A DNA stretch of 64,000 nucleotides. Source: Paenibacillus sp. J45TS6. Its GTDB lineage: Bacteria; Bacillota; Bacilli; Paenibacillales; Paenibacillaceae. A program made the position numbers and the translations under genes. Positions 25,610 to 34,802 of this stretch are shown piece by piece (the first letter of the stretch is position 1; the number at the start of each line of letters is the position of its first letter). The notes beneath the pieces were generated by a model that was not told where the DNA came from, did no database searches, and saw only the letters and a list, made by a program, of their open reading frames with translations. The stretch lies in the NCBI RefSeq assembly GCF_018403285.1, contig NZ_BOSJ01000001.1, forward strand, positions 124,001 to 188,000, read 5' to 3'.

Positions 25610-25773
25610 TTCTTACTCCTATTCTATAAATGATGTCTTGATCTCTGATGTAAATAAAGGGAATATTTAAATGATATCCAAAATAATCAATAGATTCAAG
25701 AACCTTCGATAGTTGGAGGGAAAATTTAGGAGGTTGCTTTGGGTTTTCTTCCTCTTTTTAGTAATTCGAACTA

Positions 25774-25803
25774 TTGACATGGTGATGTTACACATGATAC
25801 ATT
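25774..25803 (+). promoter_or_regulatory. SigA promoter for the serA T-box transcript
   Basis: TTGACA (25774-25779), 18 bp, TACATT (25798-25803). RNA would begin near 25810, just before the T-box leader. Confidence 0.6.
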
Positions 25804-25837
25804 ATGAAAAAATTGTTATTTAACAATATCTAAACAG

Positions 25838-26100
25838 CGATGACGGAGAAAAGAACTGTACCGATTGTTCAGAGAGCTGATGGTTGGTGAGAATCAGTAA
25901 TCATACAGTATACTTTAGCGCTCCCGAGTTACTATATTGAATGATTAGTAGATATAGTCGCATGATTCACGTTATGAATCTGGTCTATTGTAGACCATTA
26001 AGGCCGTTGCTCTCTTTGAAGAGTAATAGCGAATTAGGGTGGCACCACGACAACTCTCGTCCCTTACTACGGTAGTAGTATGCGGATTGAGAGTTTTTTT
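25838..26100 (+). ncRNA. T-box leader riboswitch upstream of serA
   Basis: The T-box sequence AGGGTGGCACCACG lies at 26036-26049, followed by a terminator stem AACTCTC/GAGAGTT (26052-26058 and 26089-26095) and a T run to 26100. Stem I has the usual AGAGA and GATGGTTGGTGAGAATC elements (25870-25896). Pairing ACTGTA/TACAGT above and CGGAG/CTCCCG below frames a specifier loop containing AGC at 25917-25919, a serine codon, which agrees with serA downstream. Uncharged tRNA-Ser would stabilise the antiterminator and turn serA on. The gap 25610-26267 holds only this leader and its promoter. Confidence 0.93.
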
Positions 26101-26267
26101 GCGTTATCCCTTCAGATTCTTGGTATAGCTTCTTTTGTTATAATGTTGTACTATGTCACTTCAACGCATTAATTTTTCACCGAGTTTAAGGAAATGGCTT
26201 AGCTTTATACGTGAATGCCGCTTCTTATTCTATACATGTTGTTCAAAATCAAGGAGGACGATGATCA

Positions 26268-27863
26268 ATGTTAAAAGTTTTGGTATCTGATCCAATCAGC
26301 GATTTGGGAATTCAGCAGCTTATGGATGCTGAGGATGTTGTAGTCGACAAAAAGACGGGTCTTTCGGAAGATGAACTTATTCAAATTATTGGAGATTATG
26401 ATGCACTTCTTGTACGCAGCCAAACCCGTGTAACTCCTGCCATTATGAAAGCTGGCACACGCCTCAAAGTGGTTGGACGTGCCGGAGTTGGTGTTGACAA
26501 TATCAATCTCGAAGCAGCTACTGAACGAGGTATTATCGTTATTAACGCACCTGATGGAAATACCATCACTACTTGTGAACATACATTTGCGATGATGATG
26601 GCTCTAGCAAGACATATTCCTCAAGCTTATGCTAAGACGATAAACGGTACATGGGACCGTAAGACGTTCCTTGGCGTAGAACTTCGCAACAAGACACTTG
26701 GTGTCCTTGGTATGGGTAGAATCGGCAGTGAAGTAGCAAAAAGAGCCAAGGCATTTGGTATGAACATTCTCGGCTACGATCCATTCTTAACGAAAGAACG
26801 TGCTGAAAAAATGGGTGTCACCCTGGCTTCCGTTGATGATATTATTCGTAATGCAGATTTCATGACAGTTCACACTCCACTGACTCCAGAAACAAAGCAC
26901 ATGATTGCTCGGCCACAATTTGAAGTCATGAAAAAAGGCATGAGAATCATCAACTGTGCTCGTGGCGGAATTATTGATGAGATGGCCTTAATTGAAGCTA
27001 TTGATGAAGGGATCGTAGCAGGCGCTGCCTTTGACGTATTTGAAAGTGAGCCTCCTGCAGCAGATCATCCATTCCTAAGTCATCCGAATATCATCGTTAC
27101 CCCTCACCTTGGTGCATCTACAGTAGAAGCACAAGAGAACGTAGCGATTGACGTATCTGAGCAAGTGCTTCATATCTTACGGAACGAACCTTTTAAAAAT
27201 GCGGTTAATATGCCTCCTGTGGCTCCAAGTGTTATGAATATTATTCAACCTTATTTCAAACTTGGCGAAACCCTGGGAAGCTTTGCAGCACAGATGGCAA
27301 ATGAAGCAATTCAGGAAATCCATATTGACTACTCTGGCGACTTGTCGGAAGTCGATACCCAGCAGCTGACACGTTATGTTTTAAAAGGCATACTTGAGAG
27401 ACATCTTGGAAGTGAAGCTAATATCGTAAACTCTCTGCATTTAGCGAAGATCCGCGATATTAATGTGGTCGTATCCCAAGCGCCGCGTACAAAAGGTTTC
27501 ACTAACTTGATTACCGTAACGCTTAAAAACCAACATGAGCAAGAAAGACGTATTGCCGGAACACTTCTCGCTGGATATGGTGAGCGTATTGTAAGACTCG
27601 ATCATTTCCCAGTAGACTTTGCTCCTGAAGATCACCAAATTTTCATCTCTCATAACGATAAACCAGGAATCATTGGCCGTGTAGGAACACTTCTCGGTGA
27701 GAATGATGTCAATATTGCCTCCATGCAGGTGGGTCGTAAAATTATTGGCGGTGCAGCTATTATGATTCTGACTGTTGATAAAGAAGTACCAAAAGAAGTG
27801 CTCAAAAAACTTACAGAGCTGCCTGAACTGAATACAGCTCAAGAAATTGTACTTCAAAAATAA
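26268..27863 (+). CDS. serA: D-3-phosphoglycerate dehydrogenase
   Basis: SerA oxidises 3-phosphoglycerate to 3-phosphohydroxypyruvate, the first step of serine synthesis. The 531-aa protein is the long form: catalytic and NAD domains (LGVLGMGRIGSEVAKRA near residue 144; catalytic region around VTPHLGASTVEAQ near residue 280), an intervening ASB domain (about residues 320-445) and a C-terminal ACT domain (NDKPGIIGRVGTLLG, about residue 463) that usually senses serine. AAGGAGG precedes the ATG. It is controlled at the transcript level by the T-box leader. It stands alone and ends in a strong terminator. Confidence 0.97.
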   Translation: MLKVLVSDPISDLGIQQLMDAEDVVVDKKTGLSEDELIQIIGDYDALLVRSQTRVTPAIMKAGTRLKVVGRAGVGVDNINLEAATERGIIVINAPDGNTITTCEHTFAMMMALARHIPQAYAKTINGTWDRKTFLGVELRNKTLGVLGMGRIGSEVAKRAKAFGMNILGYDPFLTKERAEKMGVTLASVDDIIRNADFMTVHTPLTPETKHMIARPQFEVMKKGMRIINCARGGIIDEMALIEAIDEGIVAGAAFDVFESEPPAADHPFLSHPNIIVTPHLGASTVEAQENVAIDVSEQVLHILRNEPFKNAVNMPPVAPSVMNIIQPYFKLGETLGSFAAQMANEAIQEIHIDYSGDLSEVDTQQLTRYVLKGILERHLGSEANIVNSLHLAKIRDINVVVSQAPRTKGFTNLITVTLKNQHEQERRIAGTLLAGYGERIVRLDHFPVDFAPEDHQIFISHNDKPGIIGRVGTLLGENDVNIASMQVGRKIIGGAAIMILTVDKEVPKEVLKKLTELPELNTAQEIVLQK

Positions 27864-27887
27864 TTTATCATTCATCTGTAATATAAT

Positions 27888-27917
27888 AAAAGCTGGCCAT
27901 CTCGGTCAGCTTTTTTC
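27888..27917 (+). terminator. Intrinsic terminator after serA
   Basis: AAAAGCTGGCC-ATCT-CGGTCAGCTTTTTT stem-loop with T run, 25 bp past the stop. Confidence 0.85.
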
Positions 27918-27990
27918 TTTTGCTCAATCATTTTACGAGCACGGTCTTGTTCTCAATCTTATTCACACGTCTAACAGGTTATAAATAAAA

Positions 27991-28029
27991 TTGTTCCACG
28001 TTGAACAAGATTAATCGGTACTGTTCAAC
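27991..28029. repeat. Overlapping inverted repeats between convergent terminators
   Basis: TTGTTC-CACGTT-GAACAA (27991-28008) overlaps GTTGAACA-N14-TGTTCAAC (28000-28029). The two foldings are mutually exclusive. It lies between the serA and resE terminators; function unknown. Confidence 0.5.
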
Positions 28030-28059
28030 AAAAAAAGCACCCTCCGTAAGGTGCTTTTT
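28029..28059 (-). terminator. Intrinsic terminator after resE
   Basis: Minus strand AAAAAGCACC-TTACGGA-GGGTGCTTTTTTT, 12 bp past the resE stop. Confidence 0.85.
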
Positions 28060-28070
28060 CGTAGAAAAGA

Positions 28071-29537
28071 TCAAGTAAGCTTTGATTTATCCGATTTGTG
28101 TTGTTTTATAGGAAGTACAACCGTGAACTCTGTGCCTTCTCCATGAATACTGTCTACTTCAATTGTCCCTTTGTGCGCATCAATGATGTGCTTAACAATG
28201 GCAAGCCCAAGACCAGTCCCACGGCCTACATCACGAACTCTCGCTTTATCTGCCTTATAGAATCTTTCAAAGATAAAAGGTAGATCTTCCCGAGGAATTC
28301 CTTTCCCTTCGTCTTGAATACGAATCTCCAGTTCATCCTCATTGATCATAGAACAGATAATATAAATATGTTTCCCTGATGGAGTGTGTCTGAAAGCATT
28401 ATCAAGTAAATTGGTAAATACCTGCTCCAGCTTGTCCTCGTCGGCTGCTTCTAGTATCAAAGGTCCATCTTGATGCTTATACTCTAAGAGTAACCCCTGA
28501 TCTTTAGCAGCCACACTAAACTTGCGGTATACACGATCAAGCAGCTGGTTCAAATCCACTCTGTCGAGGGTGACATCGGTATGCCCTGCTTCCATCCGAG
28601 CAAGGTCCAGCAAATCCTTAACTAATCTGCCCATCCGCAGGGACTCATCATGAATTACTTGTATGAGTTCTTCGCTTTCTTTTGGAGAAGCCGCCATTCC
28701 ATCAAGCAGTGCCTCACTGTATCCTTGAATCATCGATAAGGGGGTTCTGATCTCATGAGAAATGTTGGCTATAAAATCACTGCGCATCTTCTCTAGATGT
28801 GCTTCCTCCGTCACATCCCTCAGTACAGCAACTGCCCCTCGGTTTCCTGGTTCTGTATGCAATGGAGCCATCTGTACGGACCATACACTCTGTTTTACAT
28901 GTACTTCTGCACTTTGGTCTTCTCCATGGCTTACCACCGCTTTAAACAGTGGTCTCAGCGGTTCAGGGACATCATTATAGGCATCCCCATTCTGTTCCTG
29001 AGGAGAGTATCTCACATCGATCTTATTCCATTCAATTCCTTGCCAAGCTGACATCAATTTCGTTCCTTGCGGGTTCGTAGAAATGATCTTCCCTTCACTA
29101 TCAAAAGAGACAACTGCATCCCTCATACTGCGCAGGACGCTTGCAACACGTTCTTTCTCATGATTTAAGTTCCGAATGGTATCTTCTAATTCTCCGGCCA
29201 TGTGATTAAAAGTACTCGCCAGCTCACCGATCTCATCGCTTGTAACAAGAGAGAGTCTTGTATCGTAATTTCCTTTACGAATCTCATTTGTTGCCTGAAT
29301 CAGCTTCTGCATCGGTTGTGTTATTTTACTTAGAAGAAAGAGTGCAAAAAAAGTAGTTAAACTAAAGCCAATAATACAGACAAGCACAAACATTTTCTTA
29401 ATTTCCCCGGACTCATCCGCAGAGAAATTGATATCAATATATGGGAGTAGGAATACTCCCAGTGTCATGAGGATACAGGCCACTAATAGTATGATGGTGT
29501 ACCACAGCTTGCCAACTAGTGATTTCCAGAACTTCAC
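28071..29537 (-). CDS. resE: Sensor histidine kinase ResE
   Basis: ResE is the membrane kinase of the ResDE pair that controls respiration and anaerobic genes. The 488-aa protein has two transmembrane helices (about residues 11-33 and 51-70), a HAMP domain (about 71-125), a PAS-like domain (about 135-240), and a histidine kinase core with the phospho-acceptor His261 in NISHEIRTPL, an N box (NAFRHT), and G boxes (DEGKGIP, GTGLGLAI). The short stretch between the two N-terminal helices means only a small extracytoplasmic loop. The GTG start overlaps the resD stop by one base. Confidence 0.93.
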   Translation of the reverse strand: MKFWKSLVGKLWYTIILLVACILMTLGVFLLPYIDINFSADESGEIKKMFVLVCIIGFSLTTFFALFLLSKITQPMQKLIQATNEIRKGNYDTRLSLVTSDEIGELASTFNHMAGELEDTIRNLNHEKERVASVLRSMRDAVVSFDSEGKIISTNPQGTKLMSAWQGIEWNKIDVRYSPQEQNGDAYNDVPEPLRPLFKAVVSHGEDQSAEVHVKQSVWSVQMAPLHTEPGNRGAVAVLRDVTEEAHLEKMRSDFIANISHEIRTPLSMIQGYSEALLDGMAASPKESEELIQVIHDESLRMGRLVKDLLDLARMEAGHTDVTLDRVDLNQLLDRVYRKFSVAAKDQGLLLEYKHQDGPLILEAADEDKLEQVFTNLLDNAFRHTPSGKHIYIICSMINEDELEIRIQDEGKGIPREDLPFIFERFYKADKARVRDVGRGTGLGLAIVKHIIDAHKGTIEVDSIHGEGTEFTVVLPIKQHKSDKSKLT

Positions 29538-30253
29538 TACTTCGGAACCTCCAGCTTATATCCAACTCCCCATACCGTTGTTATCATCGATGCCGCTTCT
29601 GGAGAAACTTTATTCAGCTTCTCACGAAGACGTTTCACATGAGTATCCACCGTACGTAAGTCGCCAAAAAACTCATAATTCCACACATCTTTAAGTAAAT
29701 CTTCCCTGGAGAAGACCTTGTCCGGCGATACAGCGAGATAATGCAGCAGTTCGTACTCTTTTGGAGTAAGACTAACTTCTGACCCATTTGCTGTAACCCG
29801 ATGAGCATCATGCTCAATAAGTAAGTGAGGAAAAACAATATTATTGCTTGAATTGCTTTCTTTAGATAGATAAGCGGTTGCAGAAGCTCTACGCAAAATA
29901 GCCTTAACCCGGTAGATTACTTCACGAGGACTGAAAGGCTTAACTACATAATCATCTGCCCCAACTTCAAAACCCTGTACGCGATTAATTTCTTCCCCTT
30001 TGGCTGTAAGCATTAGCACAGGAGTTGATTTCACTTGACGCAGCCTAGTACACACTTCAATACCATCCATACCCGGCAACATTACGTCCAGCAAGATCAA
30101 GCCATAATCTTCTGATGTCGCTTTACTGAGTGCGGATTCACCATCCTCCGCCTCGTCGATGTCATAGCCTTCTTTTTCCAGATACATCTTTAACAAACGC
30201 CGAATTCTTTCTTCATCATCGACGACGAGTATCCGGTTCTCATGATCTGCCAT
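29537..30253 (-). CDS. resD: Response regulator ResD
   Basis: ResD is an OmpR/PhoB-type regulator that activates cytochrome assembly, resABC, ctaA and nitrate respiration genes. The protein has a receiver domain with Asp56 in LILLDVMLPG and a C-terminal winged-helix DNA-binding domain (LTPKEYELLHYLAVSP to TVWGVGYKLE). I choose the ATG at 30253 (238 aa), which matches the B. subtilis N-terminus; a GTG 18 nt upstream overlaps the GAGG site. The resABCDE order is conserved. Confidence 0.94.
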   Translation of the reverse strand: MADHENRILVVDDEERIRRLLKMYLEKEGYDIDEAEDGESALSKATSEDYGLILLDVMLPGMDGIEVCTRLRQVKSTPVLMLTAKGEEINRVQGFEVGADDYVVKPFSPREVIYRVKAILRRASATAYLSKESNSSNNIVFPHLLIEHDAHRVTANGSEVSLTPKEYELLHYLAVSPDKVFSREDLLKDVWNYEFFGDLRTVDTHVKRLREKLNKVSPEAASMITTVWGVGYKLEVPK

Positions 30254-30332
30254 TCGTACGATTCGCCTCACTTTCTTAAACCAGTTCTCATAGTATGCTC
30301 TATTTGAATAAAAACATAAACTTCATTTCCAG

Positions 30333-31598
30333 TTATTCTGTTCCAGCATAGGAATGAAGTCCAGCGATAATCAAGTTCACGCCAACCAGTGTAAACATCA
30401 CGATCAGGAAGCCGAGTACAGCAAGCCATGCGGAATTACGTCCCTGCCAACCTTTAGACAAACGAAGATGCAAATAAGCACTGTAATAGAGCCAAGTAAT
30501 TAGTGCCCATACTTCCTTGGGATCCCAGCCCCAAAACCGTCCCCAGGCGATCTCTGCCCAAATCATGGCAAATATAAGTGCACCTAAGGTGAAGATGGGA
30601 AACCCTATCGCAATTGCACGGTAACTGATTTCATCCAAATCATCAGGATCAATATCCGCCAGATAAGGACTCAGCGCCCGGCTAAGTGGTTTCCTAATGA
30701 TTAATCGAAGCACCCCGTATAATAGCAGACCCGAAATAACAGACCATACGACTGTATTCAGTTTGCGTCCTGCATTTACACCATTCATCCATGAAGGTGC
30801 TTCAAATAAAGGTTCTTTCATTCCAAGGAATGAAGTATAACTTTCTGTATCACTGTTATGTGGTGCTACAAGAGGCGGCATGTGATAAATGACTTTCTCT
30901 ATTTTACTATTATTTGTCCCCCCGGTGTCAACGTCAGTCACCTGTTGCTGAACAAATACTGCTTCGTACCCGCTTGCGCGAAAGGCAAATACGGTACCAA
31001 TAAATCCTATAACAATAATAATAACAACTAACGTAAATTCAAGCCACTTTTGCTGTCTTTTATCCACTTTCGCAGAACTATCGAATTTAACAGTTCGAAG
31101 CAAATACATCAGCCCTGCTGCAAAGCCCACTGCAAAGAACGATTCACCAAGAGCTGCAAGGGTAACGTGGATATTCAGCCAAATCGATTTCAGGGATGGA
31201 ACTAGAGGCTGTACCTCCTGTGGAAAGACAGCTGCATATGCCATTAGTATAATTGTAATAGGCAATGCAAAGAGTCCGAGAAGCGATGTTTTATATATCA
31301 TGTAAAGTATAGCAAAAGCAACAATGACCATCATAGACAAGAAGGTCATAAATTCATACATATTAGACACGGGAATATGTCCTGACCCTGCCCATCTAGT
31401 GAAAAAATAAACGAGCTGCGATCCTAGACCGATTAAGGTAAGAATTAAACCAAATCTTCCCCATTTTCTAACATGAGCTTCCGGCTCTCGATTACTGAAC
31501 TTGCGACCCATAACGGCGATTGCATGTACGATAAAAGCTCCACAATATAAGAAAAAGGCAATCATAAATGCATTACTGCTTACGTTAAGCATGTTCAC
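30333..31598 (-). CDS. resC: Cytochrome c biogenesis protein ResC (CcsA family)
   Basis: ResC, with ResB, forms the System II haem exporter and cytochrome c haem lyase. The 421-aa protein has about eight or more transmembrane helices and the haem-handling tryptophan-rich WWD motif WGRFWGWDPKEVWALITW near residue 355. The GTG start at 31598 overlaps the resB stop (GTGA) and follows GGAGGG by 8 nt, so the two partner subunits are coupled. Confidence 0.95.
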   Translation of the reverse strand: MNMLNVSSNAFMIAFFLYCGAFIVHAIAVMGRKFSNREPEAHVRKWGRFGLILTLIGLGSQLVYFFTRWAGSGHIPVSNMYEFMTFLSMMVIVAFAILYMIYKTSLLGLFALPITIILMAYAAVFPQEVQPLVPSLKSIWLNIHVTLAALGESFFAVGFAAGLMYLLRTVKFDSSAKVDKRQQKWLEFTLVVIIIVIGFIGTVFAFRASGYEAVFVQQQVTDVDTGGTNNSKIEKVIYHMPPLVAPHNSDTESYTSFLGMKEPLFEAPSWMNGVNAGRKLNTVVWSVISGLLLYGVLRLIIRKPLSRALSPYLADIDPDDLDEISYRAIAIGFPIFTLGALIFAMIWAEIAWGRFWGWDPKEVWALITWLYYSAYLHLRLSKGWQGRNSAWLAVLGFLIVMFTLVGVNLIIAGLHSYAGTE

Positions 31599-33271
31599 GC
31601 TTTATTCCCTCCGTTGTCCAGTGACTTTTCATCCACTATAAGATTACCTTTCTTCAGCACATCAGCCACTTCTCGCCTAAGACCAATCCAGTTTTTATTT
31701 GTATGGGCACCTAAGGTAAGAGTTCCCTGGTCAATTCGAATCCAAATTCTGCGATGCTGCCAGTAGAATCCCATAATCAGACCAAGCATAACAATTGCTG
31801 CTCCCAGCCAAACAAACGGCATGGCTTTATCAACACGAATATTAAGATAAGTAGTGGAGTTAATGATGTCGACATTATCCATTCCATTCACATCAAGCCT
31901 TAGCGGCATGATTCCTTCACTTAGTCTTTCATTAATCAGATCCTGTTGAAAGCGTTCCTTATCAATTTCCTTCGGAAAATAAAGATACTTCACCCCGTCT
32001 GCTGGAAGATCCTTGCCTGTAACCGTAAATAAAAAGGCAGGCGCATTGGGACTTGGAGTCTTGGATACTGGTTCTCCCCGGTCATTTAGGCCAAAATCCA
32101 TAAATTTGCTGGTGAGTTCCAAATGATAGGGTCCCGCTTCATACTCAAGCTGCGGATCATTCATACTAAGCTCAATCGTTCCATAAGATTCGCCTGTTTT
32201 CGTAACGATCACTTCAGGCGAAACGGCCCTAAGAATAGGAGTCAAATCATAATCATACTGGTACGCTTTGAGTCCTTTGTAATCTAGCGGGTCATTCACC
32301 TGAATAAAATGATGATCTACTTGTTTCAACTGCGGCTCTTTTGATAGATCTGTACAATCTGCTGTACATTCATACAGCTTCGCTTCTGTCTCAAACAATT
32401 TGGGAACAATTCTTCCTACATTCTTAAACTCTTCCGGCGTTTCTTCCTCACTGTAATATTCCACCCGGAAATTTACATTTTCGAGATAAAACGTAGTATC
32501 CGGTAAATTCACAATTTCACCTTGCGGAAAAGCAACATGCTTGTCCATATGCAGGCCAGGCAGCCCTCTTGCCAATACCGCCAGTAAGAAAATAATCAGT
32601 CCAATATGTATAACATAGGGACCCCACCGGCTAAAACGATACTTTTCTGCAAGCAGTGCAGATTCGTCTGTTTTTACACGATATCCTTTTTTCTTAAGCG
32701 GGGTAACCGCTTTCTCAATCCATTCTTTTGTTTGCTCTTCAGACATTTCTGTCTGATAGGTAATTCTTTGTCTTGTTAGGAACTGCATATGTTTAGGAAT
32801 TCGTTGCTTGTTCAGTGCCTTATACAGCGGCAGTACCCGATCTATGCTGCAAATAACAAGAGAAGCACCGATCATAACAAGCAGTAAAATAAACCACCAG
32901 GATTCGTATGTATGTGAAAGTCCTAATATGTAATAGATGTTTCCTGGTAGACCATACGTTTCTTTGTAGTAGACAGAAGGATCTAGATTAACAAAAGCGT
33001 TCTCCTGAGGATAAATAGTTCCAAGCATGGCTCCAACCAAAGTAAAGACGATCAAATAGATCGCCACTTTAACAGATGAAAAGAAATTCCATACTCGGTC
33101 AATCGTATTTGGATTACTTCGCTGTGAACGCCTCGCCCTGCCGTCATAACGCATTTCAAGCAGTTCAGTGGAAACAAGATCTTTTTCGTCTTGCGGTTTA
33201 CCGCAGGCTTCACACAGTACGGTACCCACTGGATTCTGGTGGCCGCATTCACACTTTGTGTTTTGAATCAT
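31595..33271 (-). CDS. resB: Cytochrome c biogenesis protein ResB with N-terminal zinc ribbon
   Basis: ResB (Ccs1 family) pairs with ResC in cytochrome c maturation. The 558-aa protein has about four transmembrane helices, a large extracytoplasmic domain (about residues 255-490) and a C-terminal helix. Unlike the usual family member, it begins with a cytoplasmic cysteine cluster, CECG and CEACG within the first 24 residues, that looks like a zinc ribbon. AGGAGG lies 11 nt before the ATG. It follows resA by 23 bp. Confidence 0.94.
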   Translation of the reverse strand: MIQNTKCECGHQNPVGTVLCEACGKPQDEKDLVSTELLEMRYDGRARRSQRSNPNTIDRVWNFFSSVKVAIYLIVFTLVGAMLGTIYPQENAFVNLDPSVYYKETYGLPGNIYYILGLSHTYESWWFILLLVMIGASLVICSIDRVLPLYKALNKQRIPKHMQFLTRQRITYQTEMSEEQTKEWIEKAVTPLKKKGYRVKTDESALLAEKYRFSRWGPYVIHIGLIIFLLAVLARGLPGLHMDKHVAFPQGEIVNLPDTTFYLENVNFRVEYYSEEETPEEFKNVGRIVPKLFETEAKLYECTADCTDLSKEPQLKQVDHHFIQVNDPLDYKGLKAYQYDYDLTPILRAVSPEVIVTKTGESYGTIELSMNDPQLEYEAGPYHLELTSKFMDFGLNDRGEPVSKTPSPNAPAFLFTVTGKDLPADGVKYLYFPKEIDKERFQQDLINERLSEGIMPLRLDVNGMDNVDIINSTTYLNIRVDKAMPFVWLGAAIVMLGLIMGFYWQHRRIWIRIDQGTLTLGAHTNKNWIGLRREVADVLKKGNLIVDEKSLDNGGNKA

Positions 33272-33294
33272 GGTGACGTTAACCTCCTATTCCT

Positions 33295-33822
33295 TCAATT
33301 TGAATTGACTAGCTGCTTGATTTTGTACTCCAACGTGTCCAAATTCAGCTGACCTTCAAATTTCTCGGAGATTTTTCCGTCTTTAGATACAAAAAAAGTA
33401 GAAGGCATCGGTGAAATACCAAACTCACCCGTCACTTTTCTTCCCTTGTCATACATAATTGGAAAATCTACACCGACTCCGCGAACAAACTGATCCACCG
33501 TCATCTGATCTTCCCCTACATTTACGCCGATGAATACCACGCCCTGCTCTTTCCATTTGTCCCATTGTTTCTGCAAGGCGGGCATTTCATCAACACATGG
33601 CTCACACCAAGTCCCCCAAAAATTGATAACCATGACTTTATCCTTGTATTCTGCAAGGGTATGAACTTTGCCATCCATTCCAAGCAATTCAAAATCAGGC
33701 ACACGATCACCGACACCGGGTTTTCCATCCGAACCAAAAACAGACGAGCCAATGGCGTAGGCACCCAAGATGACAATGAATATCAAAATAATAACCTGAA
33801 CGGTTCTTTTTGATTTCCCCAT
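33295..33822 (-). CDS. resA: Thiol-disulfide oxidoreductase ResA
   Basis: ResA is a membrane-tethered thioredoxin-like protein that reduces the haem-binding cysteines of apocytochrome c outside the cell. The 175-aa protein has one N-terminal anchor helix (about residues 7-29) and the active site WCEPC with Cys73 and Cys76, the same CEPC motif as B. subtilis ResA. AAAGGAG lies 10 nt upstream of the ATG. The promoter region carries a palindrome that could be an operator. Confidence 0.95.
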   Translation of the reverse strand: MGKSKRTVQVIILIFIVILGAYAIGSSVFGSDGKPGVGDRVPDFELLGMDGKVHTLAEYKDKVMVINFWGTWCEPCVDEMPALQKQWDKWKEQGVVFIGVNVGEDQMTVDQFVRGVGVDFPIMYDKGRKVTGEFGISPMPSTFFVSKDGKISEKFEGQLNLDTLEYKIKQLVNSN

Positions 33823-33855
33823 CGTTAATGCGCTCCTTTTATGACAATTATGTCC

Positions 33856-33878
33856 AATTATCCAGCCTATGGATAATT
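33856..33878 (-). promoter_or_regulatory. Palindrome over the predicted resA start site
   Basis: Perfect 9-bp arms AATTATCCA and TGGATAATT around a 5-nt centre. On the minus strand a TATAAT at 33876-33881 overlaps one arm, and no good -35 is present; TTTGTGAC upstream resembles a ResD site. The placement suggests an operator or an mRNA hairpin. Confidence 0.5.
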
Positions 33879-33937
33879 ATAACGAAAAATGTCACAAAAC
33901 TTCGTCTGTTTTTTGAAAATTATGTGTCCTTACGGAT

Positions 33938-34684
33938 TTATTTTCTGTTATTCTTCTCTGCTGCGGATTGAGCAGATTGCATTAAGTTATTGATTTCTTC
34001 TTTCGTCAAGTGGCGATATAATCCCCGTTTCAAGTTTTGAAGGAGAAGTCCGCCAAAAGATATCCGTTTTAGTCTGGTTACCGGATGATTGATGGCTTCG
34101 AACATACGTCGAACCTGACGGTTACGTCCTTCATGAATCGTGATACTAATGACCGCTTCTTTCTTGTCGGTATCTACATCCTTATATTCAACTTCTGCAG
34201 GATATGTCATTCCATCGTCCAGCATAATCCCTTTTCTCAGCTGATCCAGTGCAGTTCCGTGCGGAACTCCTTTTACTGTAGCCAGATAAGTCTTAGGTAC
34301 ATGATGTTTGGGATGCGTTAGCAAATGTGCAAATTCACCATCATTAGTTAACAAAAGCAGTCCTTCGGTATCATAATCCAGTCTTCCTACCGGATAGACT
34401 CTTTCTTTGATCCCTTTCAGATAGTCTGACACAATTTTTCTGCCTTCTGGGTCAGAAGCACTTGTGATGACTCCTTTTGGTTTATTCAGCATGACATAAA
34501 TTTTCTTCTCACTACGAATCGGCCTGCCGTTTACCGTAATGATATCCTCATCAGGATTTGCTTTCGTACCAAGCTCGGTCACTACTTCTCCGTTGACTTC
34601 AACCTTACCGGACAAAATAAGCTCTTCGCTTTTACGTCTGGAAGCAATCCCTGCTTGTGCAATAATTTTTTGTAATCTCTCCAT
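33938..34684 (-). CDS. rluB: 23S rRNA pseudouridine synthase RluB
   Basis: RluB makes a pseudouridine in the peptidyl-transferase region of 23S rRNA (position 2605 in E. coli numbering). The protein has an N-terminal S4 RNA-binding domain (about residues 1-60, LQKIIAQAGIASRRKSEELI) and an RsuA-type catalytic domain with the catalytic Asp in GRLDYDTEGLLLLTNDG. The ATG at 34684 matches family N-termini (248 aa); a TTG two codons upstream is better spaced from GAGGTG and cannot be excluded. B. subtilis has the same spmB-rluB-resA order. Confidence 0.95.
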   Translation of the reverse strand: MERLQKIIAQAGIASRRKSEELILSGKVEVNGEVVTELGTKANPDEDIITVNGRPIRSEKKIYVMLNKPKGVITSASDPEGRKIVSDYLKGIKERVYPVGRLDYDTEGLLLLTNDGEFAHLLTHPKHHVPKTYLATVKGVPHGTALDQLRKGIMLDDGMTYPAEVEYKDVDTDKKEAVISITIHEGRNRQVRRMFEAINHPVTRLKRISFGGLLLQNLKRGLYRHLTKEEINNLMQSAQSAAEKNNRK

Positions 34685-34751
34685 ATTCAATAAGTCACCT
34701 CAGGAATTAATGATACCCATCAGAAGGAGAAATAACAAGGTTATGAAAAGG

Positions 34752-34780
34752 AAATAACCCTCGGGGCATTCTCCAAGGGC
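34752..34780 (-). terminator. Probable terminator after spmB
   Basis: Minus strand 7-bp stem CCCTTGG / CCGAGGG then TTATTT. The T tract is weak. Confidence 0.5.
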
Positions 34781-34802
34781 TTGCTATCAGCGTAAAAGGG
34801 TT

